From assembly GCF_011759605.1 (NCBI RefSeq), contig NZ_JAAOYX010000002.1, positions 186,001 through 250,000 on the forward strand: a DNA stretch of 64,000 nucleotides, read 5' to 3'. This DNA is from Luteibacter sp. SG786 (lineage in GTDB: Bacteria; Pseudomonadota; Gammaproteobacteria; Xanthomonadales; Rhodanobacteraceae). Each line of letters opens with the position of its first letter. Position 1 is the stretch's first letter. Below the pieces are notes generated by a model. The model worked only from the letters and a program-made list of their open reading frames with translations. It ran no database searches and was not told the origin of the DNA. Made by a program: the position numbers and the translations under genes. Below, piece after piece: positions 63,825 through 64,000 of this stretch.

Positions 63825-64000
63825 GTGAATCCGTCCCCGGTCGTCCTCGTCACCGGCGGTGCCCGCCGTGTCGGTGCCGCCATCGTCCGGCGCCTGCATG
63901 CGGCGGGCTGCTCGGTCGCCATCCACTACCGCCATTCCGGTACCGACGCCGAAGCGCTCGCGCGCGAACTCGATGCCGTGCGGGCGGGCAGCGTGGCCAC
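63825..64000 (+). CDS. Pteridine reductase-like short-chain dehydrogenase (3' truncated by window edge)
   Basis: GTG start behind AAAGGAG gives MNPSPVVLVTGGARRVGAA followed by RRLHAAGCSVAIHYRHS. The TGGARRVGAA nucleotide-binding turn and the IHYR-S segment are typical of FolM/PTR1-type pteridine reductases, which use NADPH to reduce dihydrobiopterin or dihydrofolate-like compounds. Only 58 codons are in the window, so the catalytic Tyr-Lys pair cannot be checked. Confidence 0.75.
   Translation, partial: MNPSPVVLVTGGARRVGAAIVRRLHAAGCSVAIHYRHSGTDAEALARELDAVRAGSVA

Overview
The window is chromosomal DNA from a high-GC gammaproteobacterium. Gene content points to the Xanthomonadales (Lysobacterales), most likely the Rhodanobacteraceae (Luteibacter/Dyella-like). 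The reasons are the conserved run groES-groEL, cutA, dsbD, aroQ, accB-accC, prmA, DUF3426, fis, purH; polA next to a DUF2782 gene; an sX13-type small RNA locus just downstream of polA; and the coxB-coxA-small protein-coxC block. Genus is inference. No rRNA, tRNA, CRISPR array, prophage or complete IS element was seen.

Left part (1-10.2 kb): the 3' end of PBP1a, a conserved unknown gene, gltA, rpmE2, glnE with a nucleoside hydrolase, and an LTA-synthase-like phosphoglycerol transferase. A first accessory island (10.2-11.3 kb) holds an AT-richer gene for a plant/cyanobacterial-type [2Fe-2S] ferredoxin and two inverted copies of a MITE-like element. Core genes resume at 11.4-29.2 kb: the chaperonins under a CIRCE operator, the periplasmic thiol-reducing genes dsbD and a TlpA-like protein, aroQ, acetyl-CoA carboxylase subunits, prmA, fis, purH, a BASS-type transporter, a GST and polA.

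The second accessory stretch (29.2-33.4 kb) is the most unusual. After a GTGAACC heptamer array and an sX13-like sRNA come two co-oriented uncharacterised genes. One carries the Asp/Ser (GDSGS) half of a trypsin-like protease and the other carries the His half (SNAHV), in reversed gene order. They are followed by the cytochrome c oxidase genes (without cox11), DUF2244 and putA. A third accessory stretch (40.8-44.4 kb) has a pair of ~290-bp inverted repeats around a small ORF, a 2OG-Fe(II) oxygenase and two orphan genes.

The right part (44.4-64 kb) carries an M3 peptidase lipoprotein, bioD, fRMsr, engB, cytochrome c4, two tandem DsbA-like lipoproteins, an EEP-family enzyme, a GH17 membrane protein, slt, an NDUFA9-like SDR, cca, a MidA-like methyltransferase, a TonB-dependent receptor with a Zur-like operator, an EcsC protein with a histone-like tail, and the start of a pteridine-reductase-like gene.

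Three short repeat families recur at gene 3' ends: GTGAACC heptamers, GTAGGAGCGCGC palindromes and TGTGGGAGCC REP/BIME-like elements. In at least seven genes the stop codon lies inside one of the first two motifs. Periplasmic redox, envelope and respiratory genes (dsbD, TlpA-like, DsbA pair, cytochrome c4, cox) form the main functional theme.
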